64,000 bases of DNA, from positions 403,564 through 467,563 of the forward strand of contig NZ_BOPF01000003.1 of NCBI RefSeq assembly GCF_016863615.1, read 5' to 3'. Numbering within the stretch: position 1 is the stretch's first letter; each line of letters starts with the position of its first letter. Shown here one piece after another: positions 1-6,523 of the stretch. A model generated the notes under the pieces. That model ran no database searches. It had not been told where the DNA came from and saw only the letters and a list, made by a program, of their open reading frames with translations. This stretch comes from Virgisporangium aliadipatigenens (lineage in GTDB: Bacteria; Actinomycetota; Actinomycetes; Mycobacteriales; Micromonosporaceae). Position numbers and translations under genes: made by a program.

Positions 1-638
1 AGCGGCTGCCCCGCGCTCCAGCGGCCGGGGTACGCCCACGGGCACAGCGGGCGCGGCGCGCGGGCCGGGTAGACGACCGGCTCGTCGTGCGGATCGCACG
101 GGGTCAACGGAAGGCGCACCGCCAGCCGTCGCGCCGCGGCCAGGCTGTGCACCAGGATCTCGGCGAGCACGCGGGTGTCGTCCTCCGCGTCGTGCGGGCG
201 GGACTGCGCCACGCCCCAGTGCGCGGCGAGCGAGGCCAACGACAGGCTCGGCACCGGCAGGTCCAGCCGGCGGGTGAGGGCCAGGGTGCAGAGGCGTTCG
301 GTCACCGGCAGCGGGTGCAGTGCGCGCCGCGCCTCGGCCGCGAGGAACCGCCAGTCGAACCTCGCGTTGTGCGCGACGAGAACGCGCCCCTCCAGCAGTT
401 CCGCCAAATGGTGGACGACCGACGGGAAGAGCGGGGCACCGGCGAGCCGCTCGCGCGACAACCCGTGGATGTGCACCGGTCCCGGATCGATGCCCGGGTC
501 GAGCAGCGTCGACCAGGAACGCCCCGGCGAACCGTCGGCCTCCAGCTGGATCACCGCGATCTGCAGCACCCGGTCGGCGGACGGCCGCAACCCGGTCGTC
601 TCCACGTCCACGACCGCATACCGCCTCCGCGCGCCCAT
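1..638 (-). CDS. DEDDh 3'-5' exonuclease (partial, runs off left edge)
   Basis: This is the N-terminal part of a DnaQ-like 3'-5' exonuclease, reading minus from an ATG at 638 without a stop to base 1. Seen: exonuclease motif I (YAVVDVETTG, D11 and E13), motif II (HNARFDWRFL) and motif III (HDAEDDTRVL), in the order and spacing of the DEDDh family. The family hydrolyses DNA or RNA 3' ends with two metal ions. Actinobacterial members of this type usually carry a further C-terminal domain, which would lie outside the window. The gene is divergent from the XRE regulator at 759. It could be an epsilon-like repair exonuclease rather than the replicative proofreader; I infer repair because no polymerase gene is visible nearby. 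Confidence 0.85.
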   Translation of the reverse strand, partial: MGARRRYAVVDVETTGLRPSADRVLQIAVIQLEADGSPGRSWSTLLDPGIDPGPVHIHGLSRERLAGAPLFPSVVHHLAELLEGRVLVAHNARFDWRFLAAEARRALHPLPVTERLCTLALTRRLDLPVPSLSLASLAAHWGVAQSRPHDAEDDTRVLAEILVHSLAAARRLAVRLPLTPCDPHDEPVVYPARAPRPLCPWAYPGRWSAGQP

Positions 639-702
639 GGATCAATTGTGCGGGCGGTCCGCCTCCGGCCGCGCGGGTCCACCGCCCATCGCTCGCCGGG
701 GT

Positions 703-716
703 TTAGCCCTGAGCGA
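703..716. promoter_or_regulatory. ClgR-like operator upstream of the clgR/popR-like gene
   Basis: On the minus strand the bases read TCGCTCAGGGCTAA. This fits the core of the ClgR consensus reported for Corynebacterium glutamicum (WNNWCGCYNANRGCGWWS) with one mismatch in the core (T for the last G). It lies about 43 bp upstream of the start of the adjacent XRE regulator, so it could mediate autoregulation. I did not find an equally good match in front of the clpP pair; the nearest is TCGC-N4-GCGC near 2497-2510, with spacing one base short. Confidence 0.4.
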
Positions 717-758
717 AAGGCACTGCCGCCGGTTCGGCGGGCGCCTTACGGTGTCTCG

Positions 759-1109
759 ATGGCGGACGTTGTTCCCTTCGGCCCTCGCGAGCGGCGCAGG
801 CCGCTGCTGCGCACGCTCGTCGGCGACGTGCTCCGCCGGCACCGGCTGCGGCAGCGGCGCACCCTCGCCGACGTGGCGCGCGACGCCAGGGTCTCCGTGC
901 AGTACCTGTCCGAGGTCGAACGCGGCCGCAAGGAGGCCAGTTCGGAGGTGCTCGCCGCCGTCTGCGCGGCCCTGCGCATCGACCTGAGCGACCTGCTGAC
1001 CGAGATCAACCAGGACCTGATCCGCGTGGTTCCCGCCGCGCCCGTGCGCCCGATGCGGCCGGCCCGGCCGGGTCCCCGGCGCGGGGACGTGGTGCTGCTC
1101 GCGGCGTGA
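759..1109 (+). CDS. XRE-family ClgR/PopR-like activator of clp genes
   Basis: A 116-aa helix-turn-helix protein. The Cro/CI-type HTH spans roughly residues 22-80 (LADVARDARVSVQYLSEVERGRKEASSEVL). It resembles ClgR and PopR, activators of clp protease genes in actinobacteria, and it sits next to a clpP pair, which supports that call. The C-terminus ends LLAA. PopR and ClgR of Streptomyces are themselves Clp substrates recognised through C-terminal alanines, so the same feedback is likely here (inference). The ATG at 759 starts just before the conserved region. The gene converges on the clpP operon, and a ClgR-like box lies upstream. It could be ClgR or the PopR paralogue; the absence of tig and clpX nearby favours the PopR/clpP3-clpP4 type of locus. 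Confidence 0.75.
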   Translation: MADVVPFGPRERRRPLLRTLVGDVLRRHRLRQRRTLADVARDARVSVQYLSEVERGRKEASSEVLAAVCAALRIDLSDLLTEINQDLIRVVPAAPVRPMRPARPGPRRGDVVLLAA

Positions 1110-1120
1110 CGGGCCGCTCA

Positions 1121-1183
1121 AGATCAAGGGGTGGTGGGTTGCACTCCTGTCGGCGTGTCGCGCCACTGAGCACCCCTTGATCT
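1121..1183. repeat. Long perfect inverted repeat between convergent genes
   Basis: AGATCAAGGGGTG at 1121-1133 is repeated as its exact reverse complement at 1171-1183, giving a 13-bp perfect stem around a 37-nt loop. Pairing extends outward by a few bases with one mismatch (CTCA versus CGAG). It fills the gap between the convergent regulator (stop 1109) and clpP (stop 1196), so it may act as a bidirectional terminator. No U-tract follows either arm, and the long loop is unusual for one; a dispersed palindromic intergenic element is the alternative. Confidence 0.6.
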
Positions 1184-1195
1184 CGAGGTCCCCGC

Positions 1196-1813
1196 TCAGC
1201 TCACCTGGGCCAGGCGGACCGGCTTCGCCTTGCGGCTGGCCACGATGCGGTCGACCAACCCGTAGTCGACGGCCTCCCGGGCCGACAGCGTCAGGATCCG
1301 GTCCGTGTCCTCGCGGATCTGCGCCGGCGGGCGGCCGGTGTGCAGGCCCAGGATCTCCTCCATCTCCGCCCGCACCTTCGCCACGTCCTTCGCCTGCACC
1401 GCCAGGTCCGGCAGCGTTCCGCGGGAACTGCTCGACGGCTGGTGCAGCGTCACCTTCGCGTGCGGCAGCACCGAACGCTTCCCCGGCGCACCCGCCGCCA
1501 GCAGCGCCGCGGCCGCCGAGACCGCCTGCCCCACGCACGTCGTCGCCACGTCGGCGCGCACGAACTGCATCGTGTCGTAGATCGCCGTCAACGCGCTGAA
1601 CGAGCCGCCCGGCGAGTTGATGTACATCTCGATGTCCGTCTCGCCGGCGGAGTCCAGGTGGATCAGCTGGGCGATGATGACGTTCGCGACGCCGTCGTCG
1701 ATCTCGGTGCCGAGGTAGACGATGCGCTCCGACAGCAGGCGCGAGTAGATGTCGAACGCCCGCTCACCCGTCGGGGTCTTCTCGATGACGGTCGGGATCG
1801 TGTACTGGCCCAT
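1196..1813 (-). CDS. clpP: ClpP-family protease subunit, degenerate catalytic triad
   Basis: The second gene of the clpP pair encodes 205 aa, the normal ClpP length, starting at ATG 1813 only 5 nt after the upstream clpP stop. ClpP forms two stacked heptameric rings that degrade proteins fed in by ClpX or ClpC. Seen: the nucleophile Ser99 in [11 protein letters not shown] and His124 in LHQP are present. The aspartate of the triad should be at 173 (E. coli D171; identical spacing from Ser). That position is Ile in [12 protein letters not shown], aligned without gaps between HTG and the [12 protein letters not shown] segment. D171 two residues earlier might substitute, otherwise this subunit is inactive or needs its partner. 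It is probably a ClpR-like partner in a mixed tetradecamer (inference). Confidence 0.9.
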   Translation of the reverse strand: MGQYTIPTVIEKTPTGERAFDIYSRLLSERIVYLGTEIDDGVANVIIAQLIHLDSAGETDIEMYINSPGGSFSALTAIYDTMQFVRADVATTCVGQAVSAAAALLAAGAPGKRSVLPHAKVTLHQPSSSSRGTLPDLAVQAKDVAKVRAEMEEILGLHTGRPPAQIREDTDRILTLSAREAVDYGLVDRIVASRKAKPVRLAQVS

Positions 1814-1818
1814 GGCGT

Positions 1819-2445
1819 TCAGGCCCCCAGTCCGACGGAGCGGCGCACGATCGCCGGCCGAACGTCGTCGACGCGGTCGAGGATGTGGTCGACGAGCCCG
1901 TACTCCCGCGCCTCCTCGGCGTTGAACCAGCGGTCGCGCCGGCTGTCGCGTTCGATCGTCTCGGGGGACTGGCCGGTGTGCTCGGCGGTGAGGCCGATCA
2001 TCGTGGTGCCGACGCGTTCGAGCTGCTCCGCGTAGATCTCGACGTCGGCGGCCGTCCCCCCGAAGCCCGCCGAGCCCTGGTGCATCAGGATCTGGGCGTG
2101 CGGCAGGGTGTAGCGCTTGCCCGGCGCGCCGGCCGTCAGCAGGAACTGGCCCATGCTCGCGGCGAGGCCCATCGCGAGGGTGCTCACGTCGTTCGGGATG
2201 AGGCGCATGGTGTCGTAGATCGCGAGGCCGGCGCTGACCGAACCACCCGGCGAGTTGATGTACAGGCTGATGTCGCTGCGCGGGTCCTCGGCCGACAGCA
2301 GCAGCAACTGACCGCAGAGCCGGTTGGCGACGGGGTCGTCGACCTCCTCGCCGAGGACGATGATGCGTTGGTGCAGCAGCCGCGCGGCGAGCTGATCGTC
2401 GAGCGAACCGCCCTGCAGCACGGCCGTTCCGTTGGCGAGTCTCAT
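1819..2445 (-). CDS. clpP: ATP-dependent Clp protease proteolytic subunit
   Basis: First gene of the clpP pair, 208 aa. The catalytic triad is complete: Ser97 ([11 protein letters not shown]), His122 (LMHQGSAGF) and Asp171 ([10 protein letters not shown]), with the same numbering as E. coli ClpP. The start is ATG 2445, because a good Shine-Dalgarno (GGGAGG, 2451-2456) sits 6 nt upstream; an in-frame ATG 36 nt further up lacks one. It is followed after 5 nt by a second, degenerate clpP. The canonical actinobacterial clpP1P2 operon lies beside tig and clpX, which are absent here, so this is probably the accessory pair equivalent to Streptomyces clpP3-clpP4. Control by the neighbouring ClgR/PopR-like protein is inferred. 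Confidence 0.93.
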   Translation of the reverse strand: MRLANGTAVLQGGSLDDQLAARLLHQRIIVLGEEVDDPVANRLCGQLLLLSAEDPRSDISLYINSPGGSVSAGLAIYDTMRLIPNDVSTLAMGLAASMGQFLLTAGAPGKRYTLPHAQILMHQGSAGFGGTAADVEIYAEQLERVGTTMIGLTAEHTGQSPETIERDSRRDRWFNAEEAREYGLVDHILDRVDDVRPAIVRRSVGLGA

Positions 2446-2518
2446 CTCGGGCCTCCCTGGTGGTGTCGTGGGTTCCACCATCGGCAGCGCGGGCGCGACA
2501 CACCAAGCGGATCTGCTG

Positions 2519-3595
2519 TCAGCAGAGGGCGGGCGACAGCTCCTTCGCCAGCACCACCGTCCCGTCGGGGCGCGGGTCGTCCGTGAGCGCGTAGCCCTCG
2601 CTGCGGTACAGCGCGATGTTGCGCGCGCTGCGGGCCCCGGTGAACAGCACGATCCGCCGGCACCCCGGCCCGGCCGCGTGCGCGGCGGTGCGCAGCAGCC
2701 AGCGGCCCACGCCGTGACCGCGCAGGTCGGGTACGACGGCGAGCCGCCCGAGGTGCAGTTCGTCGTCGCGAACGTGCGTGCGCACCATGCCCAGCAGCCG
2801 ACCGTCGCGCCACAGGCCGGTGGTGTCCCAGGTGCCCAGCCACTCGCCCACCTGCGTGGGTGTCTCGTGCAGCGGCGGGATGTCCAGGGTCTCGTTGACG
2901 ACCGCCTCCTCGACCCAGCAGCAGCGCTGCAGCACGGTCACCTCGGCCGCGTCGTCGGGGGTCAGGCGGCGCGCGTAGCTGCCCGGGAGCGGGCCGGGCC
3001 GGGTGTCGGGGCGGGCGCGTTCGCGCATCGGCCGCAGCGCGTGGGCGAGGCGGACCAGTTCCTCCAGGACACCGGCGGCCGACGCGTCGCGGGCCGGGTC
3101 CGGGCGCAGCCGGCCCTCGTGCACGGCGTCGCGGAGGCGGATCGCGAGCGTGGCGCCGAGCGGCACGAGCCGCAGCGTGGTCACCACCTGCTTGGCGTGC
3201 TGAACGGCGCGGGTGCCGGCCGAGGTGTTGCCGTAGCTGACGAACCCGATCGGCTTCCACGCCCACTCGCGGCCGAGGAAGTCCAGCGCGTTCTTCAGCG
3301 TCGCCGGCATCCCGTGGTTGTACTCCGGCGTGACCGCGATGAAGCCGTCGGCGGCGTCGACGAGCGCGCTCCAGCGGCGGGTGTGCTCGCGGTGGTAGAC
3401 GCCGCCGGACGGGTGTTCCTCCTCGTCGAGGAAGGGCAGGTCCAGGTCGCTGAGGGAGACCGGGACGAGGTCCACGCCGAGGAGGGCGGCCCGCGGGCGC
3501 AGCGTCTCGGCGAGCCAGCCCGCCACCGTGGGCCCGAGCGCGCCGGGGCGGGTACTGCAGGTGATCACGAGGACACGCACCGAGTTCGTTGACAT
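2519..3595 (-). CDS. NADPH-dependent FMN reductase fused to a GNAT acetyltransferase
   Basis: A two-domain protein of 358 aa. Residues ~7-180 form a flavodoxin-fold NAD(P)H-dependent FMN/quinone reductase (VLVITCSTRPGALGPTVAGW for the flavin phosphate loop; TPEYNHGMPATLKNALDFL is the family signature). Residues ~205-350 form a GNAT N-acetyltransferase (acetyl-CoA loop VVPDLRGHGVGRWLL, then ALYRSEGYAL). Each half is close to full domain length with a short Pro/Arg-rich linker, and the frame is continuous. The gene is divergent from a MarR repressor, and the two starts are embedded in a shared inverted repeat, so MarR control is likely. A role in detoxifying quinones or electrophiles by reduction followed by acetylation is a guess. 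Confidence 0.85.
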   Translation of the reverse strand: MSTNSVRVLVITCSTRPGALGPTVAGWLAETLRPRAALLGVDLVPVSLSDLDLPFLDEEEHPSGGVYHREHTRRWSALVDAADGFIAVTPEYNHGMPATLKNALDFLGREWAWKPIGFVSYGNTSAGTRAVQHAKQVVTTLRLVPLGATLAIRLRDAVHEGRLRPDPARDASAAGVLEELVRLAHALRPMRERARPDTRPGPLPGSYARRLTPDDAAEVTVLQRCCWVEEAVVNETLDIPPLHETPTQVGEWLGTWDTTGLWRDGRLLGMVRTHVRDDELHLGRLAVVPDLRGHGVGRWLLRTAAHAAGPGCRRIVLFTGARSARNIALYRSEGYALTDDPRPDGTVVLAKELSPALC

Positions 3596-3638
3596 GGAAA
3601 CGAAGCGTAGGTGCTAAGTTGTTTACATGTCAACGAAC
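3584..3638. promoter_or_regulatory. Inverted repeat covering both divergent start codons (MarR operator candidate)
   Basis: Both divergent genes begin with the same stretch. Reading outward, each strand carries GTTT(A/C)CATGTCAACGAAC: 3621-3638 on plus and 3601-3584 on minus, an 18-bp inverted repeat with one mismatch that contains both ATG codons and encodes Met-Ser-Thr-Asn in both proteins. Within each arm lies a MarR-like near-palindrome (TTTACATGTCAA). No clear Shine-Dalgarno precedes either ATG, so the transcripts may be leaderless, with repressor binding at the start codons (inference). Confidence 0.7.
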
Positions 3639-4112
3639 GGGCGCTGGCTGACGCCGGACGAGGAGCGGGCCTGGCGGGCGTTCCTGCGGATCATGGTCTC
3701 CGTGCGGACCGGTACGGCCCACGACCTCGCCGCGGTCGGCCTCTCCGAGCCGGACTACGAGGTGCTCAGCACCCTGTCCGAGCAGCCCGACCACGCCAGC
3801 ACCCTCGGCGAGCAGGCCGACAAGATGGGCTGGTCGCGCAGCCGCCTCTCGCGGCACGCGACCCGGATGGAGTCGCGCGGCCTGGTCACCCGCGCCGAGG
3901 ACCCCAGCGACGGCCGGGGCTGCGTGCTCGTGCTCACCGCGCAGGGGCTGGCCGCCCTGGAGGACGCCGCACCGGTGCACGTCGCGTCCGTGCGGCAGCA
4001 CTTCATCGACCGGCTCACCCCGCACGACCTCGCCGCCGTCGAGCGGATCGACCGGCGGCTGCACGGCACCGCGGCCGACGCTTCGGGCCCCACCGAAGGA
4101 TCCGCCCCGTAG
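3627..4112 (+). CDS. MarR-family transcriptional regulator
   Basis: 161 aa with a MarR winged helix: LSEPDYEVLSTLSEQ, then the recognition helix region MGWSRSRLSRHATRMESRGLV (~residues 69-90) and the wing RAEDPSDGRGCVLVLTAQG. MarR proteins are dimeric repressors released by small phenolics, oxidants or metabolites. It is divergent from the flavin reductase-GNAT gene and followed after 9 nt by an ICL/PEP-mutase family gene that may be co-transcribed. It probably binds the inverted repeat at 3584-3638, controlling both directions. Start ATG 3627 is inside that repeat. The ligand is unknown. Confidence 0.88.
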   Translation: MSTNGRWLTPDEERAWRAFLRIMVSVRTGTAHDLAAVGLSEPDYEVLSTLSEQPDHASTLGEQADKMGWSRSRLSRHATRMESRGLVTRAEDPSDGRGCVLVLTAQGLAALEDAAPVHVASVRQHFIDRLTPHDLAAVERIDRRLHGTAADASGPTEGSAP

Positions 4113-4121
4113 GGTCGCCGC

Positions 4122-4916
4122 GTGACCGACAACGCCCGTACGGCATTTCGCGCCCTGCACGAGTCCGGCACGTTCGTCCTGCCCAACCCGTGGGACGCCG
4201 GCTCCGCCCGGATCCTCGAGACGCTCGGCTTCCCGGCGGTCGCCACGACCAGTTCCGGGTTCGCCGCCAGCCTCGGCCGCGCCGACCAGCGGGTCTCCCG
4301 GGACGAGTTGGTCGCGCACGTCGCGTCCCTCGCCGCCGCCGTGCGCGTTCCGGTCGCCGTCGACGCGGAACGGGGATACGCCGACGACCCCGCCGGAGTT
4401 TCCGAGACGGTGGAACTGCTCGCGGGCGCCGGAGCCGCCGGAGTGTCCATCGAGGACTACGATCCCGCGGCCGGCCGCATCGACCCGCTCGACGTCGCCG
4501 TGGCCCGCATCGCCGCCGCCGCGCGGGCCTGCGACCGGCACGGCATCGTGCTGACCGGCCGCGCCGAGAACCACCTGTACGGCGCCGGCGACCTCGACGA
4601 CACGATCCGGCGGCTGTGCGCCTACCGGGACGCCGGTGCCGCGTGCCTCTACGCGCCCGGCCTCACGGACCTGGCCGACATCGCCCGCGTGGTACGGGAG
4701 ACCGGCGCGGCGGTGAACGTTCTGGCGCTGCGCGACGGGCCGTCGGTGGCGCGGCTCGCCGGCGTCGGGGTCCGGCGGGTGTCGACGGGCGGCGGCCTCG
4801 CCTGGGCGGCCTACGGGGCACTCGTGGACGCCGCCGAGGAACTGCGCACCGCCGGCACCAGCACCTACCGGGACCGCGGCATCACGGCCGCCCTGCGGGG
4901 GCAGGCGTTCAGCTGA
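4122..4916 (+). CDS. Isocitrate lyase/PEP mutase superfamily protein
   Basis: 264 aa of the ICL/PEPM TIM-barrel superfamily, which makes or breaks C-C or P-C bonds in small 2-oxo or hydroxy acids. Seen: LPNPWDAGSARILETLGFPAVATTS at the N-terminus, then VAVDAERGYADDP (Mg-binding Asp region) and GVSIEDY. The isocitrate-lyase KKCGH catalytic loop is not present. This fits the widespread bacterial group related to PEP mutase, 2-methylisocitrate lyase and oxaloacetate decarboxylase, whose substrates are mostly unknown. Start GTG 4122 follows the marR stop by 9 nt, so it is probably the second gene of that operon. Confidence 0.85.
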   Translation: MTDNARTAFRALHESGTFVLPNPWDAGSARILETLGFPAVATTSSGFAASLGRADQRVSRDELVAHVASLAAAVRVPVAVDAERGYADDPAGVSETVELLAGAGAAGVSIEDYDPAAGRIDPLDVAVARIAAAARACDRHGIVLTGRAENHLYGAGDLDDTIRRLCAYRDAGAACLYAPGLTDLADIARVVRETGAAVNVLALRDGPSVARLAGVGVRRVSTGGGLAWAAYGALVDAAEELRTAGTSTYRDRGITAALRGQAFS

Positions 4917-4965
4917 GAGCCGAGAGCCGAGAGGGGTCCCGGGCGGTGCGCCCTACCGTGGCGAC

Positions 4966-5616
4966 ATGCGTCGATGCGTGGTGGTGCTCCTGGCGGTGCT
5001 GATGACGGCCACCGGATGCGCACCCACCGAGCCGTCCCTGTCCGAGGGCGAGATGTGGCAGGCGTACATCCGTTCCAGCGACGTCAAGAACGACCGCCTC
5101 CCCACGCCGGGACGCGCCGCCGAGGACCGGATGGCCCACCTCGCCTCGCTCGGAACCCCGGCGCAGATCCTCGGCGGGCTGCTGCGCACCTTCGAGTGCG
5201 AACGGGTCGAGACCTGCGAGCTGACCGCCCCGGTGCGCAGGGCCGCCGGCGGGGAGGCGCCGCTCGGCCGCTCGGTGCTGGTCAAGCACGGCGACGACGG
5301 ATCGCTGGAACTGGCGACGCTGTTCGTGACGCGCGGGGACGACGGCAACCGGCTGATCGACGCCAACGGCGACACCTACACCGGGCTCCAGGACTTCCGC
5401 GAGCACAACGACCTGTTCACCGCCGAGGACACCCTGCTGACGCTGCGGGACATCACGTCCGTGCCGGGCAGCGGCGGCACCGTCGTGGTCACCGGGCACA
5501 CGCCGTCGCGCACGTGGTGGTGGATCGGCGGCGGTGCCGCGCTGGTGCTCGTGCTGTTCATCGCCGCCGCGATGGTGCAGCCGATCCGCTCCCGCGACCA
5601 CACAGAGCCATGGTGA
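4966..5616 (+). CDS. Lipoprotein with C-terminal membrane segment, unknown function
   Basis: 216 aa. A lipoprotein signal peptide with lipobox-like MTATGC (Cys18) predicts acylation at the outer face of the membrane. The middle part is soluble and acidic, with one pair of cysteines (FECERVETCEL, ~residues 79-86) that could form a disulphide. A strongly hydrophobic helix near the C-terminus (WWWIGGGAALVLVLFIAAAM, ~185-204) is followed by a short basic tail. A lipidated N-terminus together with a C-terminal transmembrane helix is an unusual topology, giving an extracellular domain anchored at both ends. I do not recognise the family. Confidence 0.7.
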   Translation: MRRCVVVLLAVLMTATGCAPTEPSLSEGEMWQAYIRSSDVKNDRLPTPGRAAEDRMAHLASLGTPAQILGGLLRTFECERVETCELTAPVRRAAGGEAPLGRSVLVKHGDDGSLELATLFVTRGDDGNRLIDANGDTYTGLQDFREHNDLFTAEDTLLTLRDITSVPGSGGTVVVTGHTPSRTWWWIGGGAALVLVLFIAAAMVQPIRSRDHTEPW

Positions 5617-5655
5617 GACCGGGCCATGGTGAACCGGGCCGCCAGGACGGCCGCA

Positions 5656-6435
5656 TCACGGACCCGGTGGACGTGGGCTCGTTCCGGCCGGGATGAGCTC
5701 CGCGAGCAGTCCCCGGCCGTCCGCGGTGAAGGGCGGCGCCGCCTCCGCCTCCCACCAGGACCGCAGCGCCGTCACGGTCTCCTCCCGGCCGGTCTTGCGA
5801 TGGGTGAACGTCACCAGCCGCTCACCGGTGCGCCGCACCACCACCCGCCCCCGCTTCGCGGTGTCCGGATAGGCCTCCCAGTCGATGCCCTTCTCGGCCC
5901 GCAGCAGCGCGACCTTCTGCGCGCCGCTGACGCCGTGCAGCCGCCGGTGCGGGAACTGCGCCAGCGCCGCCATCGTGATGGAGTTGCGCACGCAGTCCTG
6001 CTGGCGCCAGACGAAGTAGTTCGCCACCTCGACCGGATCGTCCACTGTGAACACCCGGGCGTCGAACGTCGGCGCGCCCGCCGGCCGACGGCGCACGAGC
6101 GCGGCGGTGGCGGTGGCGGCCGCGACCGACACCATCTTCTGCACCTCGCCGCCGAACCACGGCTGGGTCGTCGGCCCGCCGAAGTCCACGGCGAGCACGC
6201 TCACCTCGTCGGACTGGACGAACGCGAACACCGCACCGGAGATCTCGTCGCACAACGCGGCCGCGACGGCGTCCATGTCGGCCATGAACCCGTAGTCGTA
6301 GGGCCGCTGCGCCCCACGCAGGTAGGTGTGGAACGCCCGCCCGTCGCAGCGCAGGATCGTGTAGGTGCGGCGCGGCAGAACGGTACGGGTGACCTCCTCG
6401 TACCCTTTCATGCGTTCGCCCAGTGGTGTGCTCAT
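5656..6435 (-). CDS. Thg1-like 3'-5' nucleotidyltransferase
   Basis: 259 aa of the Thg1/TLP family, reverse (3'-5') polymerases that add nucleotides to tRNA 5' ends. Seen: the first metal-binding motif RCDGRAFHTYLRG (Asp31), SDEVSV with Asp76-Glu77 (the same numbering as the human Thg1 metal ligands D76/E77), and the C-terminal RRTGERLVTFTHRKTGRE region. Length is normal. The start chosen is ATG 6435 (MSTPLGERMKGYE); an upstream in-frame extension has no family similarity. Bacterial members are sporadic and appear to repair truncated tRNA 5' ends using template bases, rather than adding G-1 to tRNA-His. It is divergent from the enoyl-reductase-like gene at 6524. Confidence 0.88.
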   Translation of the reverse strand: MSTPLGERMKGYEEVTRTVLPRRTYTILRCDGRAFHTYLRGAQRPYDYGFMADMDAVAAALCDEISGAVFAFVQSDEVSVLAVDFGGPTTQPWFGGEVQKMVSVAAATATAALVRRRPAGAPTFDARVFTVDDPVEVANYFVWRQQDCVRNSITMAALAQFPHRRLHGVSGAQKVALLRAEKGIDWEAYPDTAKRGRVVVRRTGERLVTFTHRKTGREETVTALRSWWEAEAAPPFTADGRGLLAELIPAGTSPRPPGP

Positions 6436-6523
6436 GCCGGAGATCGTCGCAGCCGACCGCATCGACGGCACCGGATTTTCGCCCCGGCCAGCGCGGGCGC
6501 GGCGACAGGACGACAATCACGGG

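Noticed and set aside
87..758. Long open frame upstream of the ClgR-like start on plus strand
   Set aside because: It is on the strand opposite the DEDDh exonuclease, whose catalytic motifs are clear; high-GC shadow coding.
1196..2506. One long minus frame spanning both clpP genes
   Set aside because: The upstream half is the wrong frame for the first clpP; two separate genes with their own motifs explain it better.
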